A DNA stretch of 45,264 nucleotides from JBMNQS01 sp050944255 (GTDB lineage: Bacteria > Bacillota > Clostridia > Christensenellales > Maliibacteriaceae): the NCBI GenBank assembly GCA_050944255.1, contig JBMNQS010000006.1, forward strand, positions 1-45,264. The letters run 5' to 3'. The position numbers and the translations under genes were made by a program. The notes beneath the pieces were generated by a model. It worked only from the letters and a program-made list of their open reading frames with translations, was not told where the DNA came from and did not search any database. How positions within the stretch are numbered: position 1 is the first letter of the stretch; each line of letters starts with the position of its first letter. Below are positions 41,196 through 45,264 of this stretch, piece by piece.

Positions 41196-42086
41196 TTATC
41201 CCTCCTGAATCTTGAACTGCTGGCGCGTATAGAACACCGACGCAATGACGCAGACGATCAGAAGCAGCACCGCAGCGGCGGCGGCCAGCGAGTAGTCGCT
41301 CTGCATAAAGGCGATCTTGTAGATATACAGACTCAGCATTTCCGTGGCGTGAAGCGGTCCGCCGCTTGTGAGCGTCCAGACGATGGCAAAAGATTGAAGC
41401 GTCCAGACAAAGTCCAGCATGACAAGACTGATCAGGATCGGCTTTAGCTGCGGAAGCGTAATGTGGCGGAAGGATTTCAGCGACGTGGCACCGTCGATCG
41501 CGGCGCTTTCGTACAAATCGGGCGATATGCCCTGAAGCCCCGCCAGCACGCTTATCATATAGAATGGATAACCGCTCCACATATTGATAAACGTAACGAC
41601 CATCAGCGCAATCTCTCTGTTGCTGAACCATTCGGTGTGTTTTGCCGCAAGCCCGACAAAGCTGAGCAGATAGTTCACAATGCCCTGCGGCTGGAACATC
41701 AGCTTCCACATAACGGCTATGACCGTAGCCGTGAATATCCACGGCAAAACGTAAAACACTCTGGCGACCGTCCTTGTTTTCGTTTTAAAGTAGCTTGAAT
41801 TGAGCAGATGCGCAAATATCAGCGCGAGGATGATGTGTGCGATAATGCTCAAAAACACAAAAAACAGCGTGTTCTTTGCCGCCGTCCAGAATATGTCGTC
41901 TCCAAGGACCGTCTCATAGTTCTGCCAGCCGATAAAGGCCGGGCTTTTCTTGACGAACGCCTTGTCGTAAAAGGAAAACCTGATCACATTGAAGATGGGA
42001 ACGACAAGGAATACCATCATCAAAATCAGGGTCGGAGCCAAAAAGCCATACGGAGTTGCCTTTTTTCTCAGGCGCTTGTTTTTCAA
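41196..42086 (-). CDS. Carbohydrate ABC permease, MalF-type
   Basis: A 296-residue protein with six helices. After a basic N-terminus (LKNKRLRKKATPYGF), the first helix is LAPTLILMMVFLVVPIFNV. The EAA loop is YESAAIDGATSLKSFRHITLP. A TTG start at 42086 behind AAGGGGGG is chosen. An ATG at 42107 is possible but lacks a ribosome site. It forms the pore with the MalG-type subunit for the sugar delivered by the adjacent binding protein. Confidence 0.9.
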   Translation of the reverse strand: MKNKRLRKKATPYGFLAPTLILMMVFLVVPIFNVIRFSFYDKAFVKKSPAFIGWQNYETVLGDDIFWTAAKNTLFFVFLSIIAHIILALIFAHLLNSSYFKTKTRTVARVFYVLPWIFTATVIAVMWKLMFQPQGIVNYLLSFVGLAAKHTEWFSNREIALMVVTFINMWSGYPFYMISVLAGLQGISPDLYESAAIDGATSLKSFRHITLPQLKPILISLVMLDFVWTLQSFAIVWTLTSGGPLHATEMLSLYIYKIAFMQSDYSLAAAAAVLLLIVCVIASVFYTRQQFKIQEG

Positions 42087-42214
42087 TTCGCTGCCCCCCT
42101 TTATCATCCGAAAAATGAGGGCGGAGACGGATTGCCCGGCCGAATCCGCCTCCGCATCGTTACCAGGCCTCAGGTCTTGTCTTTCAAGGCTATGCACTTA
42201 CCCTTCCAAGCACG

Positions 42215-43483
42215 TTATTCATTATAGACTTTGTCGCAGACCGCCTGGCAGCCGTCAAGGAATTCCCGCGGGGTGCTGTCGCCAAGCAGATAGGAAACCA
42301 GGTTTTCAAGAATGCCGGTGCGAAGCACGGACGTATCCTTGGTGCCATTGAACTCGGCGCGCGGCGTATGCTGCTGCCAGTATTCAAAGACCTTCTGGAA
42401 CGTGGGACTGCTCTGGGAATAGTCGGGGTCGGCTTTGGTGCTGCCGGGGAAGCAGCCCTTGGTCTGCGCCAAAGAAGAGTTCGCCTCGCTGGAGAACATG
42501 TAATTGATAAACTGCATGGCCTCTTGCTTATACTCGCAGTTTTCGGAAATACCGATGCCCCAGCAGGCGTAGTCCGCATAGCGGGTGCCGGTATAGCCGT
42601 CTTCCACGGGCATGGGAATCGCGGTAAAGTTCAAGTTGGGGCTGTCGGTTTCCCACGTCGTGATCATGGAGATGGAGCAGGTGGTGAACGCAAGTTCTCC
42701 CGACCCGAACAGACTCGTCAGATCCGCTTCCTTCATCGTCGCAAAGCCCGGATAAATCACGCCGTCATCCAGCATATCCTTGAGATAATCGGCGGTCTTG
42801 AGGAACTGATCGTTGTCGGAAAGATAGAACAGGCCGTCGTCGCCGCGCATCTGGCCGCCGCTTTCCCAGAACAGGTTGCAGAAAACGTGGTTCAGGCCCG
42901 CGGGATTGGACGTATCAAAGTTGTAGGCAAAAGCGTTGTAGCCTTTGTCGGTGATGATTTTGCAGGCTTCCTTAAACTCGCTCCGCGTCGTGGGCATTTC
43001 GGTGATGCCGCAGGCCTCCAAAATATCGGTGTTCACGAACAGCGGATAGGCAAAGGAGACAACGGGCGTGCCATAGGATTTCCCGTCCAGTTTCCACATG
43101 TCGGAAAACTGCGAGGTATCCACGCCGCCCGTTTCAAACAGTTCGTCCAGCGGCGTGATGACCTCGTTGGTGGCCAGCTCGTAAACCCAGCCGCCGTCCA
43201 AGCCGACGATGTCGGCGATCGTGCCGTTGGCGGCGCCCGCAAGAAGCGTCGTCTTTGTTTCGGCGTTGGGCGCATTGTAAAGCTCGATCTTAATGCCGGT
43301 CTGCTCGGTAAAACCGTCGACCAGTTCCTGGAAATAGCCGTCGGGGCATTCGTCGGCCCACCACTGCTGGAAGGTGAGCGTCAGACCGTCGGACGACTTC
43401 TTCTTGCCGCAGCCGGTCATTGCAAACACAAGGACGAGCACAAGAAGAACTGACAGCAGTCTTATGAAATGTGTGTGTTTCAT
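42215..43483 (-). CDS. Extracellular solute-binding protein family 1 (sugar-binding lipoprotein)
   Basis: A 422-residue lipoprotein with a signal peptide ending in the lipobox AMTGC (Cys25). The mature domain opens LTLTFQQWWADECPDGYFQ and contains GIKIELYNAPNAE, as in MalE/UgpB-type proteins binding oligosaccharides or glycerophosphodiesters. The ribosome site AAGGAGG is 6-7 nt upstream. Its downstream neighbours are both permeases, and the ATPase gene lies immediately upstream, giving a full importer. The ligand is unknown. Confidence 0.93.
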   Translation of the reverse strand: MKHTHFIRLLSVLLVLVLVFAMTGCGKKKSSDGLTLTFQQWWADECPDGYFQELVDGFTEQTGIKIELYNAPNAETKTTLLAGAANGTIADIVGLDGGWVYELATNEVITPLDELFETGGVDTSQFSDMWKLDGKSYGTPVVSFAYPLFVNTDILEACGITEMPTTRSEFKEACKIITDKGYNAFAYNFDTSNPAGLNHVFCNLFWESGGQMRGDDGLFYLSDNDQFLKTADYLKDMLDDGVIYPGFATMKEADLTSLFGSGELAFTTCSISMITTWETDSPNLNFTAIPMPVEDGYTGTRYADYACWGIGISENCEYKQEAMQFINYMFSSEANSSLAQTKGCFPGSTKADPDYSQSSPTFQKVFEYWQQHTPRAEFNGTKDTSVLRTGILENLVSYLLGDSTPREFLDGCQAVCDKVYNE

Positions 43484-43507
43484 TGGAAACCTCCTTTATT
43501 TTTTCCG

Positions 43508-43525
43508 CACGGCCGCTCTGCCGTG
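43508..43525 (-). promoter_or_regulatory. Intercistronic hairpin ahead of the sugar-binding protein gene
   Basis: CACGGC (43508-43513) and GCCGTG (43520-43525) with a 6-nt loop, in the gap between the ATPase and binding-protein genes, shortly before AAGGAGG. There is no T-run. It may act as a processing or stability element, letting the binding protein be expressed above the ATPase. Confidence 0.4.
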
Positions 43526-43567
43526 TAAAAAGTCTGTTTTACCGTTCTTTTTCCGAGGTCCGTTTTT

Positions 43568-44713
43568 TCAAAATTCGAGATTTCTGCCGTCGTTTCCGAA
43601 CACATGGCAGAAGCTTCCCTCAAAGCGGAATCCAATCTGCGTGCCGCGTTTGAAAAAGCGGGAATAGCTTTCGTAAGAGCCCGTGACCGGAATGATGATC
43701 ACGACGCTCGTGCCGCCGGCGTCCACATGAAGATTGACTTCCGTGCCCATCATTTCACTGACATGAATCTGCCCCTTTACGCTGTCCTCGCCGTCATCCA
43801 GAACAATGTGGCTCGGGCGGACGCCCACGGTAATCTTCTGTCCCTCAACGTTCTGTGCGACAAGACGCGCGCACTTGTCCTTTGAAAGTTCGACGACCAG
43901 TTTGTCAAGGTGCACAAAGTATGTATCATTGCGTCTTTCAAGTGCCGCATCGAAAAAGTTCATCTGCGGCGCGCCGATGAATCCCGCGACAAAAAGATTT
44001 GCCGGATGATCGAACGCGTCCTGCGGAGAGGCAATCTGCTGAATAAAACCGTCCTTCATTATGACGATTCTGTCGCCCAGCGTCATCGCCTCGGTCTGAT
44101 CGTGCGTCACATAGATGAACGTCGTATCGATCTTATTGCGAAGCGCGATGATTTCCGCGCGCATCTGATTTCGGAGCTTTGCATCCAGATTGGAAAGCGG
44201 CTCGTCCATAAGCAGAACCTTCGGTTCACGAACGATGGCGCGCCCAATCGCAACCCTTTGCCGCTGCCCGCCGGAAAGCGCTTTGGGTTTTCTGCGCAGA
44301 TATTCGACGATATCAAGCGTCTGCGCCGCTTCCATAACCCTGGCGCGAATCCCCTCTTTGGGCATTTTACGCAGCTTCAAAGGAAACGCAATGTTTTCGT
44401 ACACCGTCATGTGCGGATACAGTGCGTAGTTCTGAAACACCATCGCGATATCCCGATCCTTGGGCTCGACGTCGTTGACAAGTCTGTCGTCGATATACAA
44501 TTCGCCGCTTGTAATCTCTTCAAGCCCCGCGATCATGCGCAGCGTCGTCGACTTTCCGCAGCCCGACGGACCCACGAGCACGACAAATTCCTTGTCGGCA
44601 ACCTCCAGATTAAAGTCGTCTACGGCGGTCACAAATTGATCGGTGTTTTCCCCCTTCTTTTTTACCTGGTTAACGAATTTTTTGCCTACCTGTTTCAGCG
44701 TTACAGTTGCCAT
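43568..44713 (-). CDS. Sugar ABC ATPase, MsmK/UgpC/MalK-type
   Basis: A 381-residue ATPase. Walker A GPSGCGKSTTLR, Q-loop VFQNYALYPHM, signature LSGGQRQR and Walker B VLLMDEPLSNLD are intact. The C-terminal regulatory OB domain (about 245-381) includes VGVRPSHI. An insertion of about 12 charged residues follows the first strand (NQVKKKGENTDQF), absent from standard MalK. MsmK-type ATPases often serve several sugar importers, but here the gene heads its own operon. Confidence 0.93.
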   Translation of the reverse strand: MATVTLKQVGKKFVNQVKKKGENTDQFVTAVDDFNLEVADKEFVVLVGPSGCGKSTTLRMIAGLEEITSGELYIDDRLVNDVEPKDRDIAMVFQNYALYPHMTVYENIAFPLKLRKMPKEGIRARVMEAAQTLDIVEYLRRKPKALSGGQRQRVAIGRAIVREPKVLLMDEPLSNLDAKLRNQMRAEIIALRNKIDTTFIYVTHDQTEAMTLGDRIVIMKDGFIQQIASPQDAFDHPANLFVAGFIGAPQMNFFDAALERRNDTYFVHLDKLVVELSKDKCARLVAQNVEGQKITVGVRPSHIVLDDGEDSVKGQIHVSEMMGTEVNLHVDAGGTSVVIIIPVTGSYESYSRFFKRGTQIGFRFEGSFCHVFGNDGRNLEF

Positions 44714-45106
44714 TTGTTCTGACCGTAGAGGGTCTGCCTCCGCTTCGCCCTCCTCGCCCGGTTCGAATACTCGGGCATCTGCGGCAGATCTCCATACTGC
44801 CGTACCGCCGGCCCGCGGAAATCCTCCTTCTGTTTTTCAGACGGAGACATTATAAAAATGGAGTAACGTCCGTCTTCTGTATTCTTTTATAGGGTCGCAG
44901 AATCTTCGTCTTTCTGTCGAATTTATCGCATACGGGCAACAACCACACCCTTTCGCTTTGCGGCGCCTTTCGCCGCTTTTTTGTCCGAGGCGGATAAAAT
45001 GCGTTATTCCATCCGTCGAAATCGAAACCCGTTTTCATCCGCTCGCCGCGCATCTTGTCCCTCAGTCCCATCATATGGAGCGCCTTTAAAGAAAAGAACC
45101 GGCAAC
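44714..45106. other. Control region upstream of the sugar ABC operon
   Basis: No gene is supported. A TATAAT on the minus strand (44854-44849) is a plausible -10 but lacks a clear -35. AGACGGA (44839-44845) and TCCGTCT (44869-44875) flank it as an inverted repeat and could be an operator. A plus-strand terminator shape is at 44960-44982. Confidence 0.45.
44960..44982 (+). terminator. Orphan plus-strand terminator
   Basis: GCGGCG-CCTTT-CGCCGC followed by TTTTTT, a complete rho-independent signal on the plus strand. All genes nearby run on the minus strand, so it has no evident upstream gene. Confidence 0.6.
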
Positions 45107-45148
45107 AAAAACACATGGCTTCCGCCAAGGGGAAGGTATGTGTTTTTT
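45107..45148. terminator. Bidirectional terminator
   Basis: AAAAACACAT-GGCTTCC ... GGGAAGGT-ATGTGTTTTTT forms a long stem with A-tracts on one side and T-tracts on the other, so it can end transcription both ways. It lies 24 nt after the stop codon of the partial minus-strand gene. Confidence 0.8.
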
Positions 45149-45171
45149 ATGTAAGAACGTGGATTTTGGCA

Positions 45172-45264
45172 TTATTCCTCATCCACATCTTTTTTATTTT
45201 CTGTCGGTAGCGGAACTACTGTCAATTCAGGTTCCGGCGTAGAAATATAATGCTCCTCACATTT
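45172..45264 (-). CDS. C-terminal end of a minus-strand gene (partial)
   Basis: The frame is open from the window edge for 30 codons and ends in TAA, followed by a bidirectional terminator. The tail is acidic and Pro/Thr-rich (ISTPEPELTVVPLPTENK, then KDVDEE), typical of a flexible C-terminus. The product cannot be identified. Confidence 0.5.
   Translation of the reverse strand, partial: KCEEHYISTPEPELTVVPLPTENKKDVDEE

Noticed and set aside
44850..45128. 92-codon minus-strand ORF upstream of the sugar ABC operon
   Set aside because: It runs through two terminator hairpins and a promoter-like box, has no ribosome site at any of its ATGs, and matches nothing I recognise.

Overview
The window looks like chromosomal DNA of a GC-rich, spore-forming member of the Clostridia (Bacillota). 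The signs are strong AGGAGG-type ribosome sites, sigma-A promoters with 17-bp spacers, frequent TTG/GTG starts, a DUF1836 regulator, a GerQ-like coat protein, and many sugar and amino-compound uptake operons regulated by LacI, DeoR, GntR and MarR proteins. I saw no rRNA, tRNA, CRISPR array or complete transposon. No genus can be assigned from the sequence alone.

Layout. 1-5100: a block of strong hairpins, a GerQ-like gene, and a MarR-controlled heterodimeric ABC exporter. 5100-6290: a small tandemly duplicated module of a ribbon-helix-helix (RHH) gene and a DUF6809-like gene, with a predicted small RNA encoded on the opposite strand between each pair. 6500-9720: a DUF1836 regulator, an SGNH hydrolase and MurA. 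9720-10070: a 264-bp hairpin-rich insert between two copies of one terminator hairpin. 10100-13420: two D-psicose/D-tagatose 3-epimerase paralogues around an MFS transporter, behind a sigma-A promoter and a LacI-like operator. 13560-15520: an alpha/beta hydrolase and an MgtC-like membrane protein, with a structured orphan terminator between them.

16150-21100: aldo/keto reductase, DeoR regulator, rhamnulokinase-like kinase, class II aldolase and a convergent TIM-barrel isomerase. Together they suit catabolism of a (deoxy)sugar through a phosphorylated ketose and an aldehyde. 21600-31760: a complete branched-chain-amino-acid-type ABC importer (binding protein, LivH, LivM, LivG, LivF), followed by an M29-like metalloenzyme, a class V aminotransferase, a GntR regulator, a PfkB kinase and alanine dehydrogenase. 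I infer one locus for import and pyruvate-linked deamination of an unknown amino compound. 32090-35780 (minus): LacI regulator, NagA, NagB-like deaminase and a LarA-like gene broken by an internal deletion.

36000-39390 (minus): a Gfo/Idh/MocA oxidoreductase and the remains of a second Liv importer. LivF and LivG are intact. LivM has lost its N-terminus, and LivH and the binding protein are missing where an AT-rich block begins. That block (about 39390-40270) carries an XRE repressor, palindromic operator-like sites, an outward promoter and short ORFs. 40350-44710 (minus): a complete MalFG-type sugar ABC operon with its own MsmK/UgpC-type ATPase. The window ends in the 3' end of a further minus-strand gene.

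The best candidate for something undescribed is the RHH / counter-transcribed RNA / DUF6809 module. Its two RNA copies keep the promoter, a UUCG hairpin with compensatory changes, and the terminator. The topology resembles plasmid copG-antisense RNA-rep control, but no replication gene is present.
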